Positions 43,765 through 52,019 of a stretch of DNA of 64,000 bases are shown in pieces. A program made the position numbers and the translations under genes. Each line of letters begins with the position of its first letter. The stretch's first letter is position 1. This DNA comes from Aeromicrobium sp. Leaf350 (GTDB taxonomy: Bacteria > Actinomycetota > Actinomycetes > Propionibacteriales > Nocardioidaceae): assembly GCF_916858655.1 (NCBI RefSeq), contig NZ_CAKASL010000001.1, positions 248,001 through 312,000 on the forward strand, in the 5' to 3' direction. The notes beneath the pieces were generated by a model. That model searched no databases, was not told the origin of the DNA, and saw only the letters and a program-made list of their open reading frames with translations.

Positions 43765-45020
43765 ACACGCACGGCCACGGCTCCCTCGATGTCGGCCCTC
43801 CTCGACCCCAGCTGGCCCGCACCTTGGGCGGCATCGTCGCCGCGATCGCGGTGGCCACGGGCATCGCGATGGCGATGCTCTGGCCCTCCGCGGAGGACGT
43901 CCCCCGCAACACCGACCCGTTCGGCGGCGAGGGCGTCACGACGGTCGAGGCCACCGTGACCGGCCTCGAGCCGTTCGACTGCGGCAGCACCGGCGAGGTC
44001 GACATCGACAGCATGCCGACCGTCGCGGGCGAGTGCGCGAACGTCACCGCCACGGTCGAGCAGGGCGAGGCCGAGGGCGACACCGCCGAGTTCCAGCTCA
44101 ACTCCACGAACTACGTCGCCGGGACCGTCGCCGAGGGCGACCACGTGCGGCTCGTGCAGTACGAGATCGAGGGCGGCGCGTTCGGCTACGAGTTCCGCGA
44201 CTTCGTGCGCGGGTTCCCGCTCGCGGCCCTCGCCATCGCGTTCGCGGTGCTGGTGGCCCTGATCGGTCGCTGGCGCGGGCTCTTCGCCCTCGTCGGCATC
44301 GGCGTGACGCTGCTGGCCCTCATGACGTTCGTGCTGCCCGGCATCCTCTCCGGCCAGGCACCGCTGCTGATCGCGGTGGTCGGCTCGACGGGCATCATGA
44401 TCGCCGTTCTCTATCTGGCCCACGGCATCTCCATCCGCACGACGTCGGCCCTGTTCGGCACGCTGTTCGGCATCGCGTTCACCGCCGCAGCCGGGCTCAT
44501 CGGCACTGACTGGTCGCACCTGACCGGCCTGACCTCCGAGGACGACGCCCTGCTGCTCGCGACCGTGCCCCAGCTGCAGATGCAGGGCATCGTCGCGGCG
44601 AGCATGGTCATCGCCGGGCTCGGCGTGCTCAACGACGTGACGGTCACGCAGGCCAGCGCGGTCTGGGAGCTGCGCGCCCTCCAGCCGTTCGCGTCCGCGT
44701 GGGAGCTGTTCCGCTCGGCGATGCGCATCGGTCGCGACCACATCGCCTCCAGCGTCTACACGCTCGTCTTCGCGTACGCCGGGTCTGCCATGACCGTGAT
44801 GCTGCTGATCACGGCCTACCAGCGCGGGCTCGTGGACGTGCTCACGAGTGGCGAGATCGCCCAGGAGGTCGTGCGCACGCTCGTCGGCGCGATCGGCCTG
44901 GTGCTGGCCGTGCCGGTCACCACCGCGTTCGCCGTCTGGCTCGCTCCGCAGGCGCGCCAGCACGAGGAGCCCGAGCCCCGCGTCGCCGGAAGGCGGGTGC
45001 GGCGACCCGACGAGGCGTAG
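43758..45020 (+). CDS. YibE/F-family membrane protein
   Basis: 420 aa. A cytoplasmic start, a first helix (LARTLGGIVAAIAVATGIAMAM) and an extracytoplasmic beta-rich domain (residues 40-150) are followed by about seven helices with LAIAFAVLVALIGRWRGLFALVG, GVLNDVTVTQASAVWELRALQP and MTVMLLITAYQRGL. This layout matches the YibE/F family of unknown function. GTG start at 43758. It is followed 9 bp later by a DUF6191 gene. Confidence 0.88.
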   Translation: MSHTHGHGSLDVGPPRPQLARTLGGIVAAIAVATGIAMAMLWPSAEDVPRNTDPFGGEGVTTVEATVTGLEPFDCGSTGEVDIDSMPTVAGECANVTATVEQGEAEGDTAEFQLNSTNYVAGTVAEGDHVRLVQYEIEGGAFGYEFRDFVRGFPLAALAIAFAVLVALIGRWRGLFALVGIGVTLLALMTFVLPGILSGQAPLLIAVVGSTGIMIAVLYLAHGISIRTTSALFGTLFGIAFTAAAGLIGTDWSHLTGLTSEDDALLLATVPQLQMQGIVAASMVIAGLGVLNDVTVTQASAVWELRALQPFASAWELFRSAMRIGRDHIASSVYTLVFAYAGSAMTVMLLITAYQRGLVDVLTSGEIAQEVVRTLVGAIGLVLAVPVTTAFAVWLAPQARQHEEPEPRVAGRRVRRPDEA

Positions 45021-45029
45021 GGTTGCCCC

Positions 45030-45356
45030 ATGTCCTGGTTGGAACCCGTCCTCGTCATCGGGGGCATCCTGACCGCCGGCTTCGTCGCCGTCTGGCTCTT
45101 CCAGCGGTCGCTCGACCAGCCCGGCGGACGCGCGGGCCTCGGCACGGGCGGCAACGGTCTCGGCCTGGTCGAGAACCTGTTCAGCCCCGGACGCGGTGAC
45201 GCCCGCGAGGAGCTCGACCGCCAGAAGAAGGCCGGTGCCGTGCTCCCGTCCGCCGACGACGAGCAGCCGCGCACCGACGCGGAGTTCGACGAGGACGGCA
45301 AGCTGACCAGCGTCACGCTGCGTCGCGTCAACCCCACGCGCCCCGCCGACGACTGA
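45030..45356 (+). CDS. DUF6191-type small membrane protein
   Basis: 108 aa. One N-terminal hydrophobic helix (LVIGGILTAGFVAVWLFQRSL) is followed by a Gly-rich linker, the segment LGLVENLFSPGRGDAREELDRQKKAGAVLPS and an acidic tail. The last segment matches DUF6191. The gene is 9 bp downstream of the YibE/F gene and 10 bp upstream of the PIN gene. Function is unknown. Confidence 0.75.
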   Translation: MSWLEPVLVIGGILTAGFVAVWLFQRSLDQPGGRAGLGTGGNGLGLVENLFSPGRGDAREELDRQKKAGAVLPSADDEQPRTDAEFDEDGKLTSVTLRRVNPTRPADD

Positions 45357-45366
45357 CTCCCGGCCG

Positions 45367-45768
45367 ATGACGCGCTACTGCATCGATCCGGCCACCCTGC
45401 TGCACCTCGCCCGATCAGGGCAGCGCGCGCATCCCTCGCACCAGCTCGTCGCGCCGAGCGCGCTGCGGACCCAGGCACTCACCCTGCTTCTCCCCCTCGC
45501 CGCTGATGGTGAGCTCGACGACCGTGCCGTGCTCGAGCTCCACACGGCGATGACCGAGATCAAGGTGCGTCTGCTGGGCGACCGGGTCTCGCGCCGTGGT
45601 GCCTGGCAGATCGCCCGAGAGCACGGGTTGGAGGACCTGCGGCTCGCGGAGTACCTCGCCGTGACCCGCCTGCAGGCCGATGCCCTCGTGACGACCGATG
45701 CTGAGCTGCTGACGCTGGCCGACGGCGTCGTCCCGCTGGCCGACACCGCCGCCCTGATCCGTCCCTAG
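45367..45768 (+). CDS. PIN-domain-like protein (orphan VapC type)
   Basis: 133 aa. The first acidic residue sits in YCIDPATLLHLA, the second half contains REHGLEDLRLAEYLAVTRLQADALVTTDAELL with the TTD motif, and the C-terminus is DTAALIRP. This is the PIN layout, with a possible metal-binding D/E/D set. No VapB-like antitoxin is adjacent (the gene upstream encodes a membrane protein), so it is either an orphan toxin or an RNA-processing PIN protein. Its stop shares CTAG with the convergent sortase gene. Confidence 0.65.
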   Translation: MTRYCIDPATLLHLARSGQRAHPSHQLVAPSALRTQALTLLLPLAADGELDDRAVLELHTAMTEIKVRLLGDRVSRRGAWQIAREHGLEDLRLAEYLAVTRLQADALVTTDAELLTLADGVVPLADTAALIRP

Positions 45769-46385
45769 CCCGCCGGAACGGCCGTCACGATCGCCGAGTC
45801 CCGGAAGCTGCGCCGTCCCTGCTTGACGACCAGCGGGCCGGTGCACGTCACGACGGTCAGGCGCCGCTCCCCCGTGGTGGCGAAGTGCTCACGCGCCATC
45901 ACCTTGTCCCGCGAGGTCTCGAGGGCGACGACGACCCACTCGCGCCCTTCACCCGCGTCGTCGCGCGTGTAGATCCGTGAGCCCGGCGAGATCAGGGGCA
46001 GGTCGTGCAGCGCCCCGTCCTCGCCCCTTGCCTGCACGTGACCGGCGATGAAGGTCGATCCCTCCTGCGACGAGAGCGGCGAGGTGCGTTCGTCCTGGCC
46101 GACGACGGCCGGGTCACCGGGGACCTCCAGCACCCCGGCCCTGACCCCGACCTGCTCGATCGGGGCGTGCACGTCGAGCGACGGGATGAAGATCGACCCG
46201 TCCTCCATGTCGTCGGCGCTCATCGACGCGCTGGCCGTCGGGCCCTGCGGGTTCGCGTTCGGGGCGCGGAACGAGCTGATCGGGGCCGGCCCGTCCGCCG
46301 GTCTGGCCAGCACGACGACCACCGCACCGAGCACGACCGCGAGGACGCCTGCGACCAGCGGAGCCCGCCGGGCCCGCTCAGCCAT
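45765..46385 (-). CDS. Sortase (class E/F-like)
   Basis: 206 aa. An N-terminal helix (PLVAGVLAVVLGAVVVVLA) and a spacer precede the sortase core with IPSLDVHAPIEQVG, the catalytic His in TFIAGHVQA, the catalytic Cys in LTVVTCTGP and the Arg-bearing strand RRSFRDSAIV. Sortases of this type anchor surface proteins by transpeptidation. Its start overlaps the end of the gene for a large secreted protein, a probable substrate. That protein has no LPxTG motif, so specificity is unclear. Confidence 0.85.
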   Translation of the reverse strand: MAERARRAPLVAGVLAVVLGAVVVVLARPADGPAPISSFRAPNANPQGPTASASMSADDMEDGSIFIPSLDVHAPIEQVGVRAGVLEVPGDPAVVGQDERTSPLSSQEGSTFIAGHVQARGEDGALHDLPLISPGSRIYTRDDAGEGREWVVVALETSRDKVMAREHFATTGERRLTVVTCTGPLVVKQGRRSFRDSAIVTAVPAG

Positions 46386-48876
46386 CGGTCGTCCGCCGGC
46401 GCCGGACCTGCCACACGGAGGAGCCAGCGCCACCGGCCATCAGCAGCAGGCCGAGGACGAACCACACCGACACGGATGCTCCGGACGGCTCGCCGGCCGG
46501 CACCGCGGGCACCTCCGGCACGAACAGGATCGTCTCGGCGGGCAGGCCGGCCTCGTCGACCGCCGCTGCACCGATCATCTTCTCGTGGTCGGGCGTCCAC
46601 GAGACGACGAACGTCGCGCAGAGCGCGTGGTCGCCGTCGATCACGGTCGCGCTGGAGGTGAAGACCCCGTCGTCGGTCGTGGCGATCGGCTCGATCTGCC
46701 CCGCCTCGGTGCCGTTCGCCGCCCAGTCGACCTCGGTGCAGCCGTCGCCCACCGGCGATGCGGTGAGGACCTTCCCGGTCAGGGTGCCGGGCTGGCCCTG
46801 CGTGCCGGCCAGCGTGATGACGTCCTCGAACCGGCCGCCGAGGTAGGTCGTGCTCGCCTGCGCGACGGTCGCGATGGTCGGTTCGGCGACCATGCCCGTC
46901 TCCGTCTCCAGACCGGGCGGCGACTCGAGCTCGGTGCCGGGTGCGTCGTCGAACGTGAAGGTCTCCGACCACGTGTAGCAACCGATCTCGGTGACGGTCA
47001 CGTCCGAGGTGGTCACGTCGCCGTCGCCCGCGAACGGGACCGTCTCGGTGTGGTGCCGGGGCGCCTGGCCGGACGCGACCATCTCGCCCCACACCGCAGG
47101 ATCGAGCCAGCAACCTCGCTCCGCATTCGGCGCCACCGGACCCCACAACGTCGCCTCGAAGGTGCCCGTGGCGCCCGCGCTGCCGCTGATGGTCACGGTG
47201 TCGCTGAACGACTCCCCCGGTGCCACCACCGACGCGTTGATCTGTGTGACCGCCTCCGGCACCTGAGCGAGCGTCGTCTGCTCGGCGCGACCGGCAGGGT
47301 GGTCGACGCGGTAGATCTCGGCACCCTGGCTGTTCGTCGCGACGAGGGTCTCGCCGAAGGAGTAGCAGCCGCGCTCAGTCGGCGTGAACTCGCCGATGCC
47401 GGTGAACGTCAGCTGGGTGCTGGTGACCGGGGTGGGCCCGAACTCGTGGGCGATCGGCGCGTTCGTCCAGTCCGCGCCGCCGCATCCTCGGCCGTCGGAG
47501 GCGACCGGTCCGTAGAGGCGGCCGGTCAGGACCGTGCTGATCGGGCCGCGACCGTCGTGGTCGTAGACCGTGCCGGTCACCGTGACGGTGTCGCTGATCG
47601 GCTGACCCACGACGACCTCCTGGCGGCTGACCTGGGTCGAGACGTCCGGCGGAGGTGCCACCAGAGACGTCTCCGAGCCCACGCCGTAGTTGCCGGCAAA
47701 CCCCCGGTTGCGCGGACTGGGCGTGCTCTCCGGGTCGCCGTCGATCTCCTCCTGCCAGACGAAGTACCCCTGGGCCGGCAGCGTCAGCGACGTGGTGTCG
47801 ACCGTGGCTGCGCCGCTGCCGTCGACCGTGACCTCGTACTCGACCGTGCCGACCACGGGCGTGCCCGCAGGCGGCGCAGGCGACTCGGTCGGCTTGGCGG
47901 GCAGCGGCCCGAACAGGGTGGAGCGGCCGGTGAGGGTCGACATCGGCTTGGCGCCGGTGATGCGGATCGTGTCGTGCACCTCGACGCCCGGAGCCGAGGC
48001 CGTCACCACGCTGGTGTCGGTGACGGCCGACGGCGCGTAGTCGAAGACGGCGAGCTGCTCTCCCGTGGACCCGGTCAGCGGCTCGTCCCCCACGCGCGTC
48101 GTGATCCGCTGGTGGCCGGGGCTCTCCGACGGGTGCGAGGTGACGTAGTTCGACGGCACGGACGTCTCGGCCGAGACCGTGAACCCGCCGTTGCCCGTGG
48201 CCCGGAGGCCGACCTCCTGCGGGGCGCCGGTCGAGGTGACGGTGATCGAAGCCGTGCCGGTCGCCTCGAAGACGACCGGGCCGCTGGCGGTCAGCGTGAT
48301 CAGGCGACCGGGCATCCAGCCGCCGGGCGCCTGGACGCCCACGCCGCCGAGGCTCCAGGTCAGTCCGGGCGGTGTGGAGGTCGAGGTGAGCCCCAGCGGG
48401 ATGGACCTGGCGCCGGCGTAGGCGTTCGCCTCGGCCACGATCTGGGCCACGCGCCCTCCGACGCCGACGTCGGGCGTGGGGTTCTTGTGGTTGCTCGGCA
48501 CCGCCGGATCGTTCTTGACGATCGTGGCGACGGCGGCGCCGGTGGTGTCGTCGAGGTTGGAGCCGTCGCCGTTCGTCACGTGGTTCAGCGCCCAGGCCGA
48601 GGTGGGCGCGTAGACACTGGTGCCTGGCAGGAGCGTGGTGGGCGCGGCGCGACCGTTGCCGGTGCACACACCGACCACTCCGTGCACGGCCTCGACGCCC
48701 ACGTAGGTCGAGGGGTGGGCCTTGCCGGCGATGCGCTCGACGGCGGCCGACGCGGTGCCGGCGCCGGTGGTCATCACCCCGGCGAGCACGACGACGGAGG
48801 CCACGAGCCCTCGTGCGGCCAGCGTCCGTCGTCGGGTTCGTGCGGGTGGGCTGTCTGGGCGTCGGTGCTGGCTCAT
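46378..48876 (-). CDS. Large secreted surface protein with repeated beta-domains
   Basis: 832 aa. A Tat- or Sec-like signal (RRRTLAARGLVASVVVLAGVM..., ending GTASA, near residue 40) leads an N-terminal domain containing a lone CTGNG motif. At least four related modules follow, each beginning with a D-T-[VI]-T-[IV]-[TS]-G segment, then TG...L.GP and a conserved cysteine. The C-terminus has a Pro-rich spacer, one membrane helix (WFVLGLLLMAGGAGSSVW) and RRRR, a sortase-type tail but without LPxTG. Its end overlaps the sortase gene. Confidence 0.8.
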   Translation of the reverse strand: MSQHRRPDSPPARTRRRTLAARGLVASVVVLAGVMTTGAGTASAAVERIAGKAHPSTYVGVEAVHGVVGVCTGNGRAAPTTLLPGTSVYAPTSAWALNHVTNGDGSNLDDTTGAAVATIVKNDPAVPSNHKNPTPDVGVGGRVAQIVAEANAYAGARSIPLGLTSTSTPPGLTWSLGGVGVQAPGGWMPGRLITLTASGPVVFEATGTASITVTSTGAPQEVGLRATGNGGFTVSAETSVPSNYVTSHPSESPGHQRITTRVGDEPLTGSTGEQLAVFDYAPSAVTDTSVVTASAPGVEVHDTIRITGAKPMSTLTGRSTLFGPLPAKPTESPAPPAGTPVVGTVEYEVTVDGSGAATVDTTSLTLPAQGYFVWQEEIDGDPESTPSPRNRGFAGNYGVGSETSLVAPPPDVSTQVSRQEVVVGQPISDTVTVTGTVYDHDGRGPISTVLTGRLYGPVASDGRGCGGADWTNAPIAHEFGPTPVTSTQLTFTGIGEFTPTERGCYSFGETLVATNSQGAEIYRVDHPAGRAEQTTLAQVPEAVTQINASVVAPGESFSDTVTISGSAGATGTFEATLWGPVAPNAERGCWLDPAVWGEMVASGQAPRHHTETVPFAGDGDVTTSDVTVTEIGCYTWSETFTFDDAPGTELESPPGLETETGMVAEPTIATVAQASTTYLGGRFEDVITLAGTQGQPGTLTGKVLTASPVGDGCTEVDWAANGTEAGQIEPIATTDDGVFTSSATVIDGDHALCATFVVSWTPDHEKMIGAAAVDEAGLPAETILFVPEVPAVPAGEPSGASVSVWFVLGLLLMAGGAGSSVWQVRRRRTTDG

Positions 48877-49014
48877 CGTGGTCCTCGTCTGCTGGCGGCC
48901 ACGCCGATCCGGTGGCACTGCCAGGACGCTAGGCGCGCAGGTCAGCCCTCCGCGCCCACCGCGAGGTCGCCTGTGGACGGCCGGAGGCTGTGCACAACCA
49001 GCGCACCAACAGGG

Positions 49015-49536
49015 TCAGGACCGCGGTCGCGCCCAGCCGAGGTCCGCGGCGGCGAGAGCTTCACCCAGCAGCCGCATGGCCTTCGGGCCGACGCCGTGCA
49101 GGTCCGCGATCTCCGACTCCGTGCGGGTCGAGAGCTCGGCCAGGGTCGAGATGCCGGCTCCGTGCAGCGCCGAGGTGGCAGGGCGCCCGATCGCGCGGGG
49201 CAGGTCACCGTCCGCGGACGCGGCAGCCGCCGACACCTTCGTGAGACGGCCCGGGGCGCGGTGCGCCCACGCCCGACCGATCACGGCGTTGGCCTGCATC
49301 CCGTTCATCACGTCGAGCGGCACGAGAACTCCACCCTCGACCACCGAGGCGCCGGGGATGTCCTCGGTGACCTTCCGCGCGTCGTCGCCGGGCAGGCTCA
49401 GCTCGATGCCTGACCGGTCCGCCGTGACCGTCACGAAGGTCTGCCCCGCGACCGCGTACGACTCGCCCCCGTCGGCGCACTTCTCGACCTCGTCCAGCCG
49501 CGTCACCGCGGTCCGCACGTGCGCCAGGCTCGTCAT
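49015..49536 (-). CDS. Helix-hairpin-helix domain protein with MmcQ/YjbR-like N-terminus
   Basis: 173 aa. The N-terminal 95 residues (EKCADGGESYAVAGQTFVTVTADRSGIELSLPGDDARKV...) look like the MmcQ/YjbR fold. The C-terminal 60 residues carry a HhH-type tail (ALHGAGISTLAELSTRTESEIADLHGVGPKAMRLLGEAL) as in DUF4332 or RNA polymerase alpha C-terminal relatives. The combination suggests a DNA-contacting protein. Function is unknown. Confidence 0.65.
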   Translation of the reverse strand: MTSLAHVRTAVTRLDEVEKCADGGESYAVAGQTFVTVTADRSGIELSLPGDDARKVTEDIPGASVVEGGVLVPLDVMNGMQANAVIGRAWAHRAPGRLTKVSAAAASADGDLPRAIGRPATSALHGAGISTLAELSTRTESEIADLHGVGPKAMRLLGEALAAADLGWARPRS

Positions 49537-49555
49537 GCGCCCGAGGCTAGCCGCC

Positions 49556-49897
49556 CTAGCCGGCGCTTGAAGGGGTCGAGCCGACGCGGACACGGTTGCC
49601 GTCGGGGTCGGTGACCTCGCAGTCGCGCGCCCACGGCATGTCCTCGATCGGCACGCCGAACTCCGCCGCCACCGCGTCGACGTCCTCGACCCAGAGGTAG
49701 AGCAGTCCCGGGCCGAGGGCGTCGCCCGTGTGCTGCGACAGGTGCACCTGCGCATCGCCTCGCACCAGACCGACGTACCAGGGGAAGCCCGGTTCGAACT
49801 GGTGGCGGAAGTCTTCGGCGAAGCCCAGCCGCGCCCACCAGGCGAGGGCCTGGTCGACGTCGCTGATGCGCAGGATCGGCACGGCCTGGGTGGTCAC
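49556..49897 (-). CDS. VOC-superfamily (glyoxalase/bleomycin-resistance-like) protein
   Basis: 113 aa. The paired beta-alpha-beta modules of the VOC fold show as [23 protein letters not shown]... and VHLSQH...[15 protein letters not shown], with the terminal [14 protein letters not shown]. It resembles bleomycin-binding or glyoxalase proteins; activity is not known. GTG at 49897 overlaps the DUF2200 stop by 4 bp. Confidence 0.82.
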   Translation of the reverse strand: MTTQAVPILRISDVDQALAWWARLGFAEDFRHQFEPGFPWYVGLVRGDAQVHLSQHTGDALGPGLLYLWVEDVDAVAAEFGVPIEDMPWARDCEVTDPDGNRVRVGSTPSSAG

Positions 49898-50235
49898 GCC
49901 CGCAGGACCTTGACCATCGGCCGCCCCTTGGCCAGCTCGTCGACGAGCTTGTCGAGGTAGCGGATCTTCTGCATCAGGGGGTCTTCGACCTCCTGCACCT
50001 TCACCCCGCAGACCGAGCCGGTGATGAGCGAGACGTTGGGGTTGATCTCGGCCTCCGCGAAGAAGTCGAGAAACGTGGTCTCGGCGTCGAGGTGCTTCTG
50101 CAGCTGCTCCTCGTCGAACCCGGTGAGCCACTCGATCACCTCGTGCAGCTCGGCCTTCGTGCGGTCCTTGCGCTCGACCTTCGTCACGTAATGGGGGTAG
50201 ACGGAGGCGACGCTCGTCGTGAAGATCCGGTGCAC
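49894..50235 (-). CDS. DUF2200 family protein
   Basis: 113 aa. [32 protein letters not shown] and [32 protein letters not shown] are family-typical. DUF2200 is a compact helical family of unknown function. GTG start at 50235. It is coupled by GTGA overlap to the VOC gene downstream. Confidence 0.9.
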   Translation of the reverse strand: MHRIFTTSVASVYPHYVTKVERKDRTKAELHEVIEWLTGFDEEQLQKHLDAETTFLDFFAEAEINPNVSLITGSVCGVKVQEVEDPLMQKIRYLDKLVDELAKGRPMVKVLRA

Positions 50236-50289
50236 CTTCCCGAGAGTAAGTGAGGTGGCGGGTCGCTGGCGAGCGTTCTGGACGGACCG

Positions 50290-51528
50290 TCAGCGACCGA
50301 GCTCGTCCCGCCGGCGGGTCAGGTACGCCTGCTCGGCCGGGTTGTCGCCGGCCGCGATCGCCGCGTCGTAGGCAGCGCGGGCCTCGGCGCTGCGGCCAAG
50401 TCGGCGCAGCAGGTCGGCCCTGGTCGCGTGCCACGCGTGGTACCCGTCGAGATCGAGCCGGTCGACGATGGCGAGTGCGACCTCGGGTCCGTCGAGCTCC
50501 GCGATCGCGATCGCCCGGTTGAGGGCGACGACCGGCGTGGGTGAGACCGCGTAGAGCTGGTCGTAGAGCTGCGCGACCTGGCTCCAGTCGGTGTCGCGGG
50601 CGTCGCGAGCATCGGTGTGGACCGCGTTGACGGCGGCCATGAGCTGGTACCGACCGGGCGCCGCTCCCCCGCCGGCCACCCGGGCCAGGCACTCGCGCAC
50701 CAGCGCGTGCCCCTCCGCGACGAGCTCGCGGTCCCAAGCGCCGCGGTCCTGCTGGTCGAGCGTGACGAGCTCCCCGCCCGCCACCCGTGCGGTGCGGCGG
50801 GCCTCGATCAGCAGCATCAGCGCCAGCAGCCCGGCCACCTCGCCGTCGTCCGGCACCAGCTCGCGCAGCAGGCGACCGAGCCGGATCGCCTCACCCGTCA
50901 GGTCCGCGCGGATCGGGTCGTCGCCCGTACCCGCCAGGTAGCCCTCGTTGAACACGAGGTGCACCACGTCGAGCACGGTCCCCAGCCGGTCGGTGACGTC
51001 GGTGCCGTCGGGCACGCGAAACGGGATGTTCGCGGCCTTGATCTTGTGCTTGGCGCGGGTGATGCGACGGGCCATCGTGGTCTCCGGCACGAGGAAGGCC
51101 CGCGCGATCTCCTCGACGGTCAGCCCGCCGAGCATGCGGAGCGTCAGCGCCACGCGCGCCTCGCCCGGCAGGGCGGGGTGGCAGCACGTGAACATCAGCC
51201 GGAGGCGGTCGTCCTCGACCACGCCGGTCGGTTCGTGCGCGGTGTCGTCAGTGATCATCAGGGCTGCCTGGTGCTTGGTGTCGCGCTGGGACTCGCGGCG
51301 GATGCGGTCGATCGCGCGGTGCGTGGCGGTGGTGGTGAGCCATCCGCCGGCGTTGGGCGGGACGCCGTCGGTGGGCCACTTCTCCAGCGCGACGACGAGG
51401 GCCTCGGCGGCCGCGTCCTCAGCGAGGTCGAGGTCGCCGAAGCGGCGAGTGAGTGCGGCGACGACGCGCCCGTGCTCCTCGCGGAAGGTCCGCTCGACCT
51501 CCGCGAGGAGCTCCGGCGTCGTGCTCAC
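50290..51528 (-). CDS. ECF42-type RNA polymerase sigma factor with TPR-like extension
   Basis: 412 aa. The N-terminal sigma region 2 (FREEHGRVVAALTRRFGDLDLAEDAAAEALVVALEKWP) and region 4 (GGLTVEEIARAFLVPETTMARRITRAKHKIK) are followed by a long C-terminal helical repeat domain with LNRAIAIAELDGPEVALAIVDRL and the final LRRLGRSAEARAAYDAAIAAGDN, which replaces an anti-sigma factor. ECF42 group members are linked to a YCII/DGPF protein; here that gene precedes it with a GTGA overlap. Start GTG at 51528. Confidence 0.9.
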   Translation of the reverse strand: MSTTPELLAEVERTFREEHGRVVAALTRRFGDLDLAEDAAAEALVVALEKWPTDGVPPNAGGWLTTTATHRAIDRIRRESQRDTKHQAALMITDDTAHEPTGVVEDDRLRLMFTCCHPALPGEARVALTLRMLGGLTVEEIARAFLVPETTMARRITRAKHKIKAANIPFRVPDGTDVTDRLGTVLDVVHLVFNEGYLAGTGDDPIRADLTGEAIRLGRLLRELVPDDGEVAGLLALMLLIEARRTARVAGGELVTLDQQDRGAWDRELVAEGHALVRECLARVAGGGAAPGRYQLMAAVNAVHTDARDARDTDWSQVAQLYDQLYAVSPTPVVALNRAIAIAELDGPEVALAIVDRLDLDGYHAWHATRADLLRRLGRSAEARAAYDAAIAAGDNPAEQAYLTRRRDELGR

Positions 51529-51872
51529 ACCGAGTGGAAGGGACGGACCTCGATCGGGTCGTTGCAGGCCTTGGACGCCTCGGCCGCGAGCGCGATCGCC
51601 TCGTCGAGGTCGGCGGCCTCGATCACCCAGAAGCCCGCGAGGTGCTCCTTGCTCTCGACGTACGCGCCGTCGGTGACGACCGCGTCGCCACCCCGGGCGT
51701 CGATGCGCGTGGCGGTGTCGACGCCCTGGAGGCCGCCGACGAAGACCCACTGGCCGCTGGCCTGGAGCTTGTCGGTGAACGCGCCGGTCGCGGCGAACAT
51801 CTCCTGCGCCTCGGGCGAGTCCATCGCCGGGTAGGCGCCGGTGTGCTGGACGGAAAGCATGTACTGCGTCAT
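51525..51872 (-). CDS. YCII/DGPF-domain protein
   Basis: 115 aa. YMLSVQHTGAYPAM, VFVGGLQGVDTATRID and VVTDGAYVESKEHLAGFWVIEAADLDEAIALAAE are typical of YCII-related DGPF proteins. They are the usual partners of ECF42 sigma factors and may act as sensors or effectors for them. It is the upstream gene of the pair and is translationally coupled to the sigma factor gene. Confidence 0.9.
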   Translation of the reverse strand: MTQYMLSVQHTGAYPAMDSPEAQEMFAATGAFTDKLQASGQWVFVGGLQGVDTATRIDARGGDAVVTDGAYVESKEHLAGFWVIEAADLDEAIALAAEASKACNDPIEVRPFHSV

Positions 51873-52019
51873 GGTCGTGCCTCTCGTGTGCGGCGGCCCG
51901 GTGGCTGCCTCTCACCCTGTCATCGAACGGGCCCGACCGGATACGACAACTTCGCGAGAAAAAGTTTCGGCGGCGCTCCGCCACGGGCGATTCCCTGGTG
52001 CCGCTGAGAGGATGACGGG

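Noticed and set aside
46048-49413. 1121-codon plus-strand open frame
   Set aside because: Antisense to the sortase and surface protein genes; no signal peptide or domain seen and it crosses several gene boundaries.
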